64,000 nucleotides of DNA from Nitrospirota bacterium (GCA_024275315.1 JAJRZK010000029.1:1-64000); one strand, 5' to 3'. Counted from the stretch's first letter, positions 43,446 through 53,658 are shown. Made by a program: numbers and translations. Notes: generated from the letters alone by a model not told the origin.

Positions 43446-45245
43446 ATGACAAACAGGTTTCCTTCGTTGCCAGTGATGGCCTTGATCGCATGCCTGGCGT
43501 TTGCTACAGCGGCGTATGCCGGGGATATCACCTTTACAGCGAAAGCTTCTCCGGACCATATCAGGCCGGGGGACATGTTCCGGCTGGTCGTCACCATTGA
43601 GGGCGATGGAGCCAGGTCCGTCCCGACACCTGAATTGCCGGCGCTTGACGATTTCGAGATCGTGGGCCAATCCACCAGCCAGCAGGTTCGCATGAGCGGG
43701 TTTGACGTTGTTGTAAAAAAATCTGTCACCTACCAGGTGGTGGCTTCCAAAGAAGGGACGTTCGAAATACCCGCCATCACGCTTAAACACAACGGAAAAA
43801 CGTATACAACAAAACCCATCACCATAAGGGTGGACGCGTTAGCTCCCGCTCCAAAAAACCGGAAACCCGCGCAACGGCGGCAAAGATCGCTCTTTCCCGG
43901 ATTCGGCGGTCTGTTCGACACAAACCCGCCATTTACACACAGCGGAACAATCAACGAAGACGACCTTATCGTAACGATGGAGGTGGACAAGGACAACGTG
44001 GTCCCATACGAGCAGGTAACGGCCACTTTTACCTTTTTAAGGGCGGTGGACCTGTGGGAAAGGCCGAACCTGTCAGAACCGAAATTCGAGGGGTTCTGGG
44101 TGGAGGATTTGCCTTTCGAAAACGGTGAAAGAGAAAAATACGCCAGCGTGAGAAAAAACGGAAAGCTGTACCGTGTAACCAAAATGCAATATGGCCTGAT
44201 ACCAATCTCCACAGGGGAGTTGACCATAGATCCGGCTTCATTGGTGGTGTCTGTCGGTCCATGGGCGGAAAAGATCCGGTTGCGGACAAAACCTTTGAAA
44301 ATATCGGTTCGCCCATTTCCGAAAACAGGCAAACCGGACAAGTTTTCCAACATAGTGGGTAAATTCAACATCACCGCCGCCGTGGAACCGTCCAGCGTGA
44401 AAGTCAACGAAAGCCTCATGTTCCGCGTCACCATCGACGGAGCGGGCTATCTGAAGCCGGTGAACGCCCCGCCAAAACCGGTGGTGGAAGGATTCGAGGT
44501 TTATGACCCTAAAATCACGGACAACATAGAAACTGTCGGCAAGGTTATCCATTCCAGAAGGACAATCGAATACCTGATGATACCAAGGGAGCCTGGGGAT
44601 AAAACCATCGGACAGGTGAAAACGAACGCGTTCGACCCGGACCCGGGGGAATATGTCGAATTAACCACATCCCCGGTAAAAGTGAAAGTGGCGCCCGCGT
44701 CCGGCGCGCCTTCCGTCGCTTCTTCCAACGGACGCAAGGCCATATCCCGCATAAATCCCGGCATACGTTATATCAAGCCGGATCATGACACACTGGACGA
44801 CTGGAGCGAACCGATCCACCGCAAATGGTGGATGTGGATCGCCCTGCTGTTCCCGCTGGCCCTTGTCGGAGCGGGAACGGCCCTGGCCAAAAGAAAACGA
44901 AAATTGATGACAGACAAAGGGTACGCCAGATATGTCTACGCCGCAAAAACCGCCAGGGCCAAGCTCGACCAGGCGAAAAACATATCCGACCCGGGTGATT
45001 TTTACACGATGATAGACCAGGCCGTCCGTGGTTACCTCGCTGACAAATGGAACCTGTCCGCTCCGTCGATAAACAGGGATGTGGCGCGGAGCCGTTTCAA
45101 AGAGACGGGGGGAGAAACATTGCGTGATTTTGAAGAGCTGTTCGACGCGGTGGAACTCGCCCGGTACGCCCCTGTGACTCCCTCGGACATGGAACAACAC
45201 CTGCTAAAAGCGCGTGAACTGATAGACACCATGGAGAAAACATAG
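43446..45245 (+). CDS. BatD-like protein (oxygen tolerance)
   Basis: This 599-residue protein has a signal peptide ending near AYAGD, an outer region of three or four beta-sandwich domains (for example FTAKASPDHIRPGDMFRLVV at the start) and a membrane helix near 467-487, followed by a cytoplasmic tail. The pattern matches BatD, which with BatA/B/C/E belongs to the aerotolerance-linked MoxR/Bat system. A TTG at 43392 is in frame but would put 18 polar residues before the signal. BatA, BatB and MoxR are not upstream here. Its stop overlaps the next gene's GTG. Confidence 0.8.
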   Translation: MTNRFPSLPVMALIACLAFATAAYAGDITFTAKASPDHIRPGDMFRLVVTIEGDGARSVPTPELPALDDFEIVGQSTSQQVRMSGFDVVVKKSVTYQVVASKEGTFEIPAITLKHNGKTYTTKPITIRVDALAPAPKNRKPAQRRQRSLFPGFGGLFDTNPPFTHSGTINEDDLIVTMEVDKDNVVPYEQVTATFTFLRAVDLWERPNLSEPKFEGFWVEDLPFENGEREKYASVRKNGKLYRVTKMQYGLIPISTGELTIDPASLVVSVGPWAEKIRLRTKPLKISVRPFPKTGKPDKFSNIVGKFNITAAVEPSSVKVNESLMFRVTIDGAGYLKPVNAPPKPVVEGFEVYDPKITDNIETVGKVIHSRRTIEYLMIPREPGDKTIGQVKTNAFDPDPGEYVELTTSPVKVKVAPASGAPSVASSNGRKAISRINPGIRYIKPDHDTLDDWSEPIHRKWWMWIALLFPLALVGAGTALAKRKRKLMTDKGYARYVYAAKTARAKLDQAKNISDPGDFYTMIDQAVRGYLADKWNLSAPSINRDVARSRFKETGGETLRDFEELFDAVELARYAPVTPSDMEQHLLKARELIDTMEKT

Positions 45246-46012
45246 TGACAAAGCCGTTGACCATATCTGCGTTGCTGGTTGTTTTTGCGATTTGCATCAC
45301 GCCTTCCATGGCGATGCCAAATCCGGATCAGGCCCGAATATACAACAAAGCCAACGCCCTGTACGCCAAGGGTGACTATGAAGCCGCCCTGGAGCTTTAC
45401 AATTCGTTGAACATCGCCAACCCGGACCTGGAATACAACCGAGCGTCAGCATACCTGAAAACGGGTGATCTTGGCAAGGCCACCTTGCATTTTCAGAGGG
45501 CGCTGAGGTTGCGGCCCGGGGACGAGGACACTATCGCCAACTTGAAATATATCAGTTCGATCAAACCCGATCGAGAGCCCCCACCCAGGCCCAGTGTCGC
45601 AGAATGGATAATGACCGCTGTCATAAACCCGCTCCCGCTGTACGTCATGACCTGGATTTGGCTGGGATTGTATATCGCCTGCTCGCTGACAGGGTTTGCG
45701 CTATTGGTTTTTTTCGACAAACCATGGATCGGGACGCTGGTCAAGCCGATGGTGGCGGCGACGGCGCTCACGATCTTTTGGGGAGCGACTGTGGGAATAA
45801 GGATATATCAGTTCGAAAGGCGCGACAGGGCGGTGGCGGTCGCTGATAAGATATACGCACACACCGGGCCATCAAAAGAAACTGAAAAAGTGTTCACTTT
45901 CCATAGCGGCACTGTTGTAAAGCTGGGCAGGGTTAACGGATCCTGGGTGTTTATCACATTATCCTCCGGATACAGCGGCTGGGCTCCCCGCTCCTCGCTG
46001 GAGCGGATATAG
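45245..46012 (+). CDS. BatE-like TPR/SH3 membrane protein
   Basis: This 255-residue protein has a signal peptide, two TPR repeats (about 27-95, with KANALYAKGDYEAALELYNS), two membrane helices (about 120-185) and a bacterial SH3-like domain (about 195-255). This order is that of BatE. The GTG start overlaps the last base of the batD stop, so translation is probably coupled. A role with BatD at the inner membrane is inferred. Confidence 0.78.
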   Translation: MTKPLTISALLVVFAICITPSMAMPNPDQARIYNKANALYAKGDYEAALELYNSLNIANPDLEYNRASAYLKTGDLGKATLHFQRALRLRPGDEDTIANLKYISSIKPDREPPPRPSVAEWIMTAVINPLPLYVMTWIWLGLYIACSLTGFALLVFFDKPWIGTLVKPMVAATALTIFWGATVGIRIYQFERRDRAVAVADKIYAHTGPSKETEKVFTFHSGTVVKLGRVNGSWVFITLSSGYSGWAPRSSLERI

Positions 46013-46169
46013 CTGTAAGACGGCGATGGGACACGACAATTTACCCGTAAATCGCGGGCGCGAAAAGCGCTTCGTTACATGCGCCAGCCATGAAAATTCT
46101 TTCAACAGCAAAGACCCGTGGCATGGTAAAATCGCCCATCAGACTTAATTGATCAACGAAGGTGATTTA

Positions 46170-47147
46170 ATGAAATTTCCACAATACCGGGCGCGGCGGA
46201 TGCGGGCGTCGGCCAATATACGCAGGATGGTCCGCGAGCACAGGCTCAGCCCGGATATGCTTATATACCCGATGTTCGTCACATGGGGAAAAAACGTCAA
46301 AGACGAAATCGGCTCCATGCCGGGCAACTTCCGTGTATCGGTAGACAACATAGCCGCCGAAGCCAAAGAAGTGGAATCGCTCGATATCCCGGCCGTCATC
46401 CTCTTCGGCATACCGGAAAAGAAAGATGAAAACGGCTCTGAAGCCTACAATCCGGACGGAGTGGTCCACCGGGCCATACGTGAAATAAAAAACGCCTGCC
46501 CGGACCTTGTCGTTATCACGGATGTATGCATAGACGAATACACAACCGACGGGCATTGCGGCGTGGTGGACGACAAGGGCGCGATACTGAACGATCCCAC
46601 GCTGGAGCTGTTGGGAGCGATGGCGCTGACCCACGCCCGGGCCGGGGCGGATATCGTCGCGCCGTCGGACATGATGGACGGCAGGATCGGGGCTGTCCGT
46701 ATTGCCCTGGACGACAACGGCCACAAGGACATATCGATAATGTCGTACGCGGCCAAATATTCATCGGCGTTTTACGGCCCGTTTCGTGAAGCGTGCGACT
46801 CCGCTCCCGCGTTCGGCGACCGGTCCACATACCAGATGGACCCCGCCAACGCCAACGAGGCCCTGCGCGAAGTGGCGCTGGACATCGTGGAGGACGCGGA
46901 CATACTTATGGTCAAACCTGCGTTGCCCTATCTCGACATAATCCGCATGGTCAAATCACAGTTCAACCTCCCCCTGGCGGCCTATAGCGTATCGGGAGAA
47001 TTCGCCATGATCGAGGCGGCTGGCCGCAACGGCTGGCTGGACAGGGACCGCGCCATGATCGAAGCGCTTCTGTCCATTCATCGCGCGGGCGCCAACATGA
47101 TCCTCACCTATTTCGCCAAAGACGCGGCGAAAATATTAAACACCTGA
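46170..47147 (+). CDS. hemB: Delta-aminolevulinic acid dehydratase
   Basis: HemB joins two 5-aminolevulinate molecules to porphobilinogen in haem synthesis. From ATG 46170 (AAGG about 8 bases upstream) it has 325 residues; a TTG at 46149 is less likely. The active-site lysines lie in YAAKYSSAFYGPF and MVKPALPYLD. The metal loop reads DVCIDEYTTDGHCG: two of the three zinc cysteines are kept and the middle one is Asp, between the zinc type (C-x-C...C) and the magnesium type. queH follows after a few bases. Confidence 0.95.
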   Translation: MKFPQYRARRMRASANIRRMVREHRLSPDMLIYPMFVTWGKNVKDEIGSMPGNFRVSVDNIAAEAKEVESLDIPAVILFGIPEKKDENGSEAYNPDGVVHRAIREIKNACPDLVVITDVCIDEYTTDGHCGVVDDKGAILNDPTLELLGAMALTHARAGADIVAPSDMMDGRIGAVRIALDDNGHKDISIMSYAAKYSSAFYGPFREACDSAPAFGDRSTYQMDPANANEALREVALDIVEDADILMVKPALPYLDIIRMVKSQFNLPLAAYSVSGEFAMIEAAGRNGWLDRDRAMIEALLSIHRAGANMILTYFAKDAAKILNT

Positions 47148-47154
47148 AACACCC

Positions 47155-47778
47155 GTGTCGGGCGAGGCGTTTACCGTGAGTTCAGCCAGGCATGTGACGG
47201 AAAAAGCGCCGCGGATGCTGTTGCATATCTGTTGCGCTCCCTGCTCCCCTTACGTGGTGGAGCGTTTAAGACGAGACTACAACGTCACACTCTACTTTTA
47301 CAATCCAAACATTCACCCTGAGAGCGAATACGTTTTAAGGCTCAGGGAAGCCGCAAGATGGGCGAACCAAATCGGGTTACCCATGATCGAGGGAGAGTAC
47401 GATCCGGAATCATGGTTCCAGACAACCAAGGGCCTTGCCATGGAACCGGAGAGAGGAGCCAGATGCTCTGTCTGTTTCGACATTCGCCTTTCCAGCTCCG
47501 CGGAGAAAGCCGCCCAACTCGGCTTTGACATATATGGCACCGCTTTAACCGTCTCTCCATACAAACAGGCGGCGGTTATCAATCGCATCGGGCTGATGGC
47601 GGCGGAGCGTCAGAATATAATTTTTATCGAGGCGGACTGGAAGAAAAAGGATGGCTATAAAATAACAACCAGAATGGCGCGGGAACTGGGGTTTTACAGA
47701 CAGAATTATTGTGGTTGCCTGTACAGCAGAAGAAGCAAGATAAGGCCAGAGAGGCCTGGGGGGCATGAGCGAGTATAG
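47155..47778 (+). CDS. queH: Epoxyqueuosine reductase QueH
   Basis: QueH reduces epoxyqueuosine to queuosine in tRNA, replacing QueG. This protein of up to 207 residues has the Cys motifs ICCAPC, CSVCF and YCGC that hold an iron-sulfur cluster and a second metal. Candidate starts are GTG at 47155 and GTG at 47176; only the second has a purine-rich GCGAGG at good spacing. It follows hemB by 7 bases and overlaps the methyltransferase gene by 14. Confidence 0.9.
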   Translation: MSGEAFTVSSARHVTEKAPRMLLHICCAPCSPYVVERLRRDYNVTLYFYNPNIHPESEYVLRLREAARWANQIGLPMIEGEYDPESWFQTTKGLAMEPERGARCSVCFDIRLSSSAEKAAQLGFDIYGTALTVSPYKQAAVINRIGLMAAERQNIIFIEADWKKKDGYKITTRMARELGFYRQNYCGCLYSRRSKIRPERPGGHERV

Positions 47779-48571
47779 CTTTACAAGGATCGCGTCCAGT
47801 TATGACAAAAAAGGAATTGTCCAGAAATCCGCGTCGGAAAAGCTTTTTGAGCTTTTAAACATAAAAAAGGACGAGGACGTTCTCGACTTAGGGTGCGGCA
47901 CAGGCTCGCTGACATCGAAAATACGCACAGTAACCTCCGGTTGTGTGGTCGGAATAGATCCGTCCGGGGGGATGATCGAAAAAGCGCGTAACGCCCATAA
48001 AGACCCGGATATCACCTTCCACCAGACATGCGCCGAAGATATCGAATATGAAAACAGGTTCGACGTGATCTTCTGCAACTCCGCGTTCCAGTGGCTCAAA
48101 AACACAAAACCGGCGCTGGACAGGCTCCACAGGGCCCTGCGACCCGGCGGAAGAATTGGCGTGCAAGCGCCCGCCACCAGCCTGTATCAGCCGAACATCA
48201 TCAAGGCGATAGAGCGAATAAGCGTCGAACCGGAAACGAAAGATACATTCGCAAGGTTCGAATCGCCATGGGTATTTTTTGAAACCGCTGACGGCTACAC
48301 CAGGTTATTCGAATCCGCAGGGTACGAGGTGGCTTCTTCTCGCCTGGAAACCACATCATCGACCCACACTCCCCAGGAGGCGTTTGGAATATTCGAGTCT
48401 GGCGCGGCGGCTGGTTATCTCAACTCGGCGCACTACAATATCCCTATCGACGACAGCTACATCGAAAACTTCAGGACAATAGTAATGAAATCCTTCACAG
48501 CCCAAGCCGAGCCGGAAGGATTGTTGAACTTCGCGTTTAAAAGAATATATCTGCTGGCTTTCAGGCGATAG
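47765..48571 (+). CDS. SAM-dependent methyltransferase (BioC/Tam-like)
   Basis: This 268-residue class I methyltransferase has VLDLGCGTGSLT (motif I, about 39-50), VVGIDPSGGM and DVIFCNSAFQWL, the last two typical of trans-aconitate methyltransferase and BioC. The N-terminal YSFTRIASSYDKKGIVQK suggests BioC-like substrates, but no biotin gene is nearby. The start lies within the queH end, with GAGAGG upstream, so it is probably co-translated. Confidence 0.8.
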   Translation: MSEYSFTRIASSYDKKGIVQKSASEKLFELLNIKKDEDVLDLGCGTGSLTSKIRTVTSGCVVGIDPSGGMIEKARNAHKDPDITFHQTCAEDIEYENRFDVIFCNSAFQWLKNTKPALDRLHRALRPGGRIGVQAPATSLYQPNIIKAIERISVEPETKDTFARFESPWVFFETADGYTRLFESAGYEVASSRLETTSSTHTPQEAFGIFESGAAAGYLNSAHYNIPIDDSYIENFRTIVMKSFTAQAEPEGLLNFAFKRIYLLAFRR

Positions 48572-48599
48572 CCTGTACCGGCGATTTATCCTGTTATCG

Positions 48600-48863
48600 T
48601 TATTTACCGTTCCTGACCTTTTCTATCTCCTTTTCCATCTTCTCCTCAATTTTGGCCTTTTCCCTGGAAAACTCCTCGCCAAGGGCTTGTTTTGCGGCCA
48701 CGTGGTCCTCCCGGACGTTGTCGAGCCCGCCGACCTTGTCGTCCAGCATGATTTTAAGCTCCGCTATTTTGGCCGCCGCTTTTTTCCTTATTTCGGCTAT
48801 CTCGGACTTTTGAGTGTCAGAAAGTTTTTTTGATCCACTACCGAGGCTGTCGGATTTCTCCAT
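48600..48863 (-). CDS. Small coiled-coil protein
   Basis: This protein of 87 residues (from ATG 48863) or 95 (from ATG 48887) is almost all charged coiled coil (KIAELKIMLDD, KAKIEEKMEKEIEKV) with no Cys and no signal. The 48863 start has GGTGGA about 8 bases upstream. It overlaps the end of the M48 protease gene by 26 or 50 bases. I do not recognise it. Confidence 0.5.
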   Translation of the reverse strand: MEKSDSLGSGSKKLSDTQKSEIAEIRKKAAAKIAELKIMLDDKVGGLDNVREDHVAAKQALGEEFSREKAKIEEKMEKEIEKVRNGK

Positions 48864-49964
48864 CGCCAGTTCCACCGCCGATTTCATCTTCCTTGCTCTC
48901 CTTTTTTTCAGTTTTATGCTGTAATATCCGATTCACGGATTTCTCGGGCACAATCACCTTGATCCGTTCGCCGGGGGTCAGGGGGGAGTCCTGCTCCATA
49001 CCGTTCAAAACCGCGTTTTCCAACGCCAGCGATTCATCATCGCTCTCATTCATGGAAATAGACCGGAACGTGTCGCCACTGGAAACCACGTAAATTTTGA
49101 TCTTGTACGGCGGCAACGTCCTCCCCTTCCATTTCGGCTTGCCATATCTCAGCCCGTCGATAGCGCCGAGATACTCCAGCCTGTGGTCCACATACTTTTC
49201 CCCCCTGGCTCTAAGCAGTGAGCTTTTTCCCTCCGCTTCGATTATCCTGGTGATCGTGTCCGGGTGGGTCGCCTGAAATCCATGATAGCTCTGTCCTCCA
49301 AGTTTTTCCAATCTTCGAAGCAGATGCAGGAACGACACTATACCGTCAGGGTCATAGCCGGATTCATGGCTCAGGATCATCCCCATCTGGTCAGACTCCA
49401 TCTCAAAATCCCTCCCGTAGCCAAGCAATATCTGCTGGGACAGGGTGGATGTCACGGTGAGCCAGGCGGCGGCGTTTTGCCGTATTTCGGGGCTGGCGGC
49501 GAGGCCGCCCAACGCAAGCAGGGCCTGGCCGATGCTTTTTTTCATCATTTTCACCGAGTGATGACCTATAACATGGCCGATCTCATGGCCAAGCACCCCG
49601 GCAAGCGCGGCTTCGGAGTTGATCGTGGCCAACAGACCGCGCGTTACATAAACGTATCCGCCAGGCAGGGCGAATGCGTTTACCATCGGGTCGTCTACAA
49701 CCTTGAAGTGAAACTCGTATTCCGGCTGATCAACTTTCGAGATGATTTTTTGCCTATATGCCGTACATACTCCTGCAGTTTCTCATCGTCATACAGACCA
49801 TACGCTTTTATAATTTGCTTATCGGCTTTTCTACCGATTTCCTCTTCATCCGTGGCGCCCATGGCTCCTTGGGCGTGGCTCGGGTATGGGAAAACGAAAA
49901 TCGTCAACACGGCCAGAAAAACAACAGCCGCGAATTTAAAACCTGAAGTCATTGTGTACAGCAT
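48838..49964 (-). CDS. M48-family metalloprotease, frameshifted (BepA/LoiP-like)
   Basis: Two reading frames together encode one M48 protease. The N-terminal part (49695-49964) has a signal peptide (from M1 or M5), then GLYDDEKLQEYVRHIGKK. After a run of six A (49751-49746) that frame reads 15 non-matching residues to a TAG. Reading one base back gives IISKVDQPEYEFHFKVVDDP joined to MVNAFALPGGYVYVTRG, exactly the family sequence, and then HEIGHVIGHH (the zinc site). The C-terminal end has a LysM-like SGDTFRSIS domain. Either a base is missing in the run, or ribosomal slippage occurs. Such proteases act in outer-membrane quality control. Confidence 0.75.
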
Positions 49965-50008
49965 CCTAAATATTCATGTTAACATACTGACAATTTTACC
50001 GGACAACA

Positions 50009-50893
50009 ATGACATTATTTGCGAAAAACCTCTCGGACGGCGGATTCGGCGGGCTTGAAAACAGCCAACCGGACATCAACGACGTAGACGCGGTCGTGTT
50101 GCCGGTCCCATACGATGGAGCGGTGAGCTACATGCCTGGTTCAAGGCTGGGTCCGGCTGCCATCATTGAAGCCAGCGCCCATGTGGAGCTTTATGACGCG
50201 CAGTGGGGTGTCGATTGCGAACAGCTGAAAATAGCCACTTTAAACCCTGTTGAGCCGGACGTGTCCGGCCCCGGGGCGACCATCAGCCGTGTCGAAAATA
50301 TCTATGACGGGATTCTGCGCAAAGCCGGTTTTGTCCTGATGCTGGGGGGCGACCACAGCCTCACCACGGCGGCGGTGACGGCGTTGGCCAAACGTTTTAA
50401 AAGCACTCTCACTGTCGTCCAGCTCGATGCGCACGCAGACCTGAGGGACATATATCAAAGCTCGCCCTATTCCCATGCCTGCGTTATGCGCAGGGTCATC
50501 GAGCGCGCCGCAATAGTCCAGATAGGTGTCCGCAACATATCCAGGGAAGAGGCGGGTTTTATAAAAAAATCGGGCCACCCGGTCTATCCCGCGTGGGAAA
50601 TCGCCGACAGAACGGATTGGATCGGGCCCATGCTGGAGGGATTGTCGGAGCATGTGTACATCACGGTCGACCTGGACTGTTTCGACCCTTCCGTAGTTCC
50701 CGGCGTGGGAACACCCGAACCAGGGGGGTTGACATGGGCCGGGGTGACAAACGTAATCAGGATGATAGGATCCAAACGAAAAATCGTAGGGGCGGATATG
50801 ATGGAGTTGATGCCGATACCTGGATCGGTCCAGTCGGAATTCACCGCGGCGAAACTGGGGTTTAAAATCCTGGCGGCGGCGCTTCTTTCCTGA
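50009..50893 (+). CDS. speB: Agmatinase
   Basis: Agmatinase (ureohydrolase) turns agmatine into putrescine and urea. This 294-residue protein has the manganese ligand motifs GGDHSLTT, DAHADLRD and DLDCFDPSVVPG, plus the substrate loop GTPEPGG. It stands alone. Arginases and guanidinobutyrases share these motifs, but the C-terminal pattern favours agmatinase. No Shine-Dalgarno is clear before the ATG. Confidence 0.9.
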   Translation: MTLFAKNLSDGGFGGLENSQPDINDVDAVVLPVPYDGAVSYMPGSRLGPAAIIEASAHVELYDAQWGVDCEQLKIATLNPVEPDVSGPGATISRVENIYDGILRKAGFVLMLGGDHSLTTAAVTALAKRFKSTLTVVQLDAHADLRDIYQSSPYSHACVMRRVIERAAIVQIGVRNISREEAGFIKKSGHPVYPAWEIADRTDWIGPMLEGLSEHVYITVDLDCFDPSVVPGVGTPEPGGLTWAGVTNVIRMIGSKRKIVGADMMELMPIPGSVQSEFTAAKLGFKILAAALLS

Positions 50894-50974
50894 AAAAACA
50901 CTCTCGACCGGCTAAGCCAAACAGCGTCGGTCCCCGCCCCCGCGCGGGCATGAACAACCACCCACACAGGCTCC

Positions 50975-51802
50975 TTACCGCCTGTCCATCTCCTTTCTTA
51001 TTGAGGACACGAACCTTGCGAGGTTTCGCACAGCCCCTGCCCGGTTTTTCCCCGCGTGAACAATCTCCACAGCCTTCGAGCCTATGATAACCCCGTCGGC
51101 GCACCTGGATAAAGCCCTGGCCTGTGCGCCGGTCCTGACGCCGAACCCGGCCAGCACGGGTAGCTTCGTCATTTTTTTAAGTTTGGCCACCTGAGCGGAA
51201 ACATCTTTTTGTGACGGAGCGGAAACTCCTGTGACACCTTTTACGTTTATATAATAGATAAACCCGGTGGAAAGCGAAGCTATCTTCCTGAAACGGGCGG
51301 AGGTGGATGTTGGCGCCGCCAGAAATATGGTGTCGAGCCCGGCGCTTCTCGCCGCAGGGACGAACTCCTCCGACTCTTCCGGTGGCGCGTCAGGGATTAT
51401 AAGCCCATCGATCCCCGCCCCGGAGCAGTCACGCATGAACCTTTTCACACCGTGGTTGATCACCAGGGTAGAAGCCAGCATGAACACGAGTGGAACCTGA
51501 ATATCACGACGGATTTGTCTCACCATGTCTATGGTTTTAACCAGGTTCGCGCCATTGGCGATAGCTCGGCTGAAAGATTTCTGGATGACCGGCCCGTCGG
51601 CCAGCGGATCGGAAAACGCCACCCCAAGCTCGACAATATCCGCGCCGGAGTCATGAACCGCCCGCACCAGCTCCGACGTGGCGCGAAGTGAAGGGTCGCC
51701 GGCCGTAAGAAAAATCACGAGGGCCTTGCGTTTTTCGTCCCTCAGTTTCACAAACGCTTCGTCTATGCGGCTCATTTTCTTCCCACCCTGGCGCGTTTTC
51801 AT
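50975..51802 (-). CDS. trpA: Tryptophan synthase alpha chain
   Basis: TrpA splits indole-3-glycerol phosphate to indole, which tunnels to TrpB. The 275-residue protein has [16 protein letters not shown] near 57-72 with the catalytic aspartate, plus a catalytic glutamate in DIVELGV. The phosphate-binding loop and GFGVRTG region complete the barrel. Its start overlaps the end of trpB by ATGA. No other trp gene is present. Confidence 0.95.
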   Translation of the reverse strand: MKTRQGGKKMSRIDEAFVKLRDEKRKALVIFLTAGDPSLRATSELVRAVHDSGADIVELGVAFSDPLADGPVIQKSFSRAIANGANLVKTIDMVRQIRRDIQVPLVFMLASTLVINHGVKRFMRDCSGAGIDGLIIPDAPPEESEEFVPAARSAGLDTIFLAAPTSTSARFRKIASLSTGFIYYINVKGVTGVSAPSQKDVSAQVAKLKKMTKLPVLAGFGVRTGAQARALSRCADGVIIGSKAVEIVHAGKNRAGAVRNLARFVSSIRKEMDRR

Positions 51803-52986
51803 GAATAACCGAGCTCACCCTGGGCGACGGCCACATCCTTGTCCCCCCTGCCGGAAAGGCACACAACCATGATCTGCTTTTTCTTCATTTTCCGCGCGGC
51901 CTTCATCGCATAGGCTATCGCGTGGGCCGATTCAAACGCCGGAATAATACCCTCCAGCCGCGACAATTTCTCAAACGCCGCCAGCGCCTCCCTGTCCGTG
52001 ACGGAAACATACACAGCCCTTCCGGTTTGCTTGTAATAGGCGTGCTCCGGCCCCACCCCCGGGTAATCCAGCCCGGCCGAGATGGAGTGCGTCTCCATCA
52101 CCTGCCCGTCACCATCAAGCATCACATAGCTTTTCGCTCCGTGCAGGACTCCTTTTTTGCCCCTGGCCAGCGGAGCGCCGTGCTTTCCCGTGGAAAGGCC
52201 GAGACCGCCCGCCTCGACCCCCACCATGGCCACTTCCTCGTCATGATAAAAAGGATGAAACAGGCCGATGGCGTTGGAGCCGCCCCCTACGCAGGCCACA
52301 AGCATGTCTGGCTGACGCCCGGTCTTTACCATGACCTGAAACTTGGCCTCGTGCCCGATGATCGACTGGAACTCCCTGACGATTTTCGGGAAAGGATGCG
52401 GACCCACGACAGAGCCGATAATGTAATGCGTCCCCTCCACCGAAGCGATCCAGTCCCGCAAGGCTTCCGACGTGGCGTCCTTGAGGGTTTTGGAGCCGGT
52501 GTCCACAGATATCACTTCAGCTCCATGCAGACGCATCCTGAACACGTTCAGCTTTTGCCGCTCCATATCCTTTGCGCCCATGTAAACATCGCATTTCAGG
52601 CCAAACAAAGCGGCCGCAGTGGCGGCGGCGACACCATGCTGTCCTGCGCCTGTTTCCGCGATTACTCTTGTTTTTTTCATCCTCAGCGCAAGCAGAGCCT
52701 GGCCTATGGTGTTGTTTATCTTGTGCGCTCCGGTATGGATCAGGTCTTCGCGCTTCAGGTATATCTGGGCGCCACCACAGCTTTTGGTCAACCTCTCGGC
52801 GAAATAGAGCGGGGTGGGCCTGCCGATATATGTGGAATGGTAACGCTCCAGAAGCTTGTGAAACCTCGCGTCACGCATGGCTTTCTCAAACTCGATATCC
52901 AGTCGCTCGAGCGCAGGCATCAAGGTTTCTATGACATACTGGCCCCCGAACGGGCCGAAATGCCCATGGCTATCCGGTATCGTCAT
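51799..52986 (-). CDS. trpB: Tryptophan synthase beta chain
   Basis: TrpB condenses indole with serine using pyridoxal phosphate. The 395-residue protein starts with [29 protein letters not shown] carries the PLP lysine, [10 protein letters not shown] the serine-binding loop and [10 protein letters not shown] the phosphate cup. It overlaps trpA by 4 bases. It diverges from the rimP operon with about 200 bases between them. Confidence 0.96.
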   Translation of the reverse strand: MTIPDSHGHFGPFGGQYVIETLMPALERLDIEFEKAMRDARFHKLLERYHSTYIGRPTPLYFAERLTKSCGGAQIYLKREDLIHTGAHKINNTIGQALLALRMKKTRVIAETGAGQHGVAAATAAALFGLKCDVYMGAKDMERQKLNVFRMRLHGAEVISVDTGSKTLKDATSEALRDWIASVEGTHYIIGSVVGPHPFPKIVREFQSIIGHEAKFQVMVKTGRQPDMLVACVGGGSNAIGLFHPFYHDEEVAMVGVEAGGLGLSTGKHGAPLARGKKGVLHGAKSYVMLDGDGQVMETHSISAGLDYPGVGPEHAYYKQTGRAVYVSVTDREALAAFEKLSRLEGIIPAFESAHAIAYAMKAARKMKKKQIMVVCLSGRGDKDVAVAQGELGYS

Positions 52987-53083
52987 GAATAAATATCCGT
53001 TTGTTCCAAATCCATATAGCTTACATTCGCCACACGGTTAAGTAAAGTCCGGCTCCTGTTTTGCGATTCATTTCTGTTTGAAC

Positions 53084-53113
53084 TTGTGGCCTGTTTTGCC
53101 CTTGTGTGATAAT
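53084..53113 (+). promoter_or_regulatory. Promoter of the rimP-nusA operon
   Basis: TTGTGG (53084-53089) and GATAAT (53108-53113) are 18 bases apart, and TGT just before the -10 makes it an extended -10 (TGn). Transcription would start near 53120, about 65 bases before the rimP ATG. Confidence 0.55.
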
Positions 53114-53185
53114 GATATGAAGATGACAATCCCATACAGCCTGACGCGTGGCTGTAAAACATTGCGACACTGAAGAGACTGTATC

Positions 53186-53656
53186 ATGACAAGCGGACCG
53201 GTGGACAGGTTAAACGCTCTTCTCGACCCTGTCGTAAGGGCCGAGGGTTGCGAAATTGTCGAGGTTGAAATCACCGGAAGCGGCAGATATGTGACGTTGC
53301 GCGTATATATTGACAAACCGGGCGGCGTGACAGTGGAAGACTGCGCCAGGGTGTCCGGCCAGGTGGGGCTTGTGATAGAGGCTGAAGACGCCATGGAAGG
53401 GTCGTATACCCTGGAAGTCTCGTCACCGGGGCTGACGCGGCCGCTAAAAAAACCGAAGGACTGGTTGCAAAACCTGGGTAAACACGCCCAGGTTATTTTG
53501 AAACAGCCGATAGCGCCGCTACGGCGGCAAAAATTCCTGTGCGACATCGTGCAGGCCGATGATGTTTGCGCGAAAGTAAAATTGGAGAAAAACGGAGAGC
53601 TGTTGACAATTCCATATTCAAACATAGCCAAGGCAAAACTTGAGATAGATATCTGA
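53186..53656 (+). CDS. rimP: Ribosome maturation factor RimP
   Basis: RimP helps the 30S subunit mature. This 156-residue protein has the N-terminal domain with LLDPVVRAEGCEIVEVEITG and a motif region RVYIDKPGGVTVEDCARVSGQ, then an SH3-like C-terminal domain (EVSSPGLTRPLK and beyond). It precedes nusA by 2 bases, the common rimP-nusA-infB order. Confidence 0.92.
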   Translation: MTSGPVDRLNALLDPVVRAEGCEIVEVEITGSGRYVTLRVYIDKPGGVTVEDCARVSGQVGLVIEAEDAMEGSYTLEVSSPGLTRPLKKPKDWLQNLGKHAQVILKQPIAPLRRQKFLCDIVQADDVCAKVKLEKNGELLTIPYSNIAKAKLEIDI

Positions 53657-53658
53657 AC

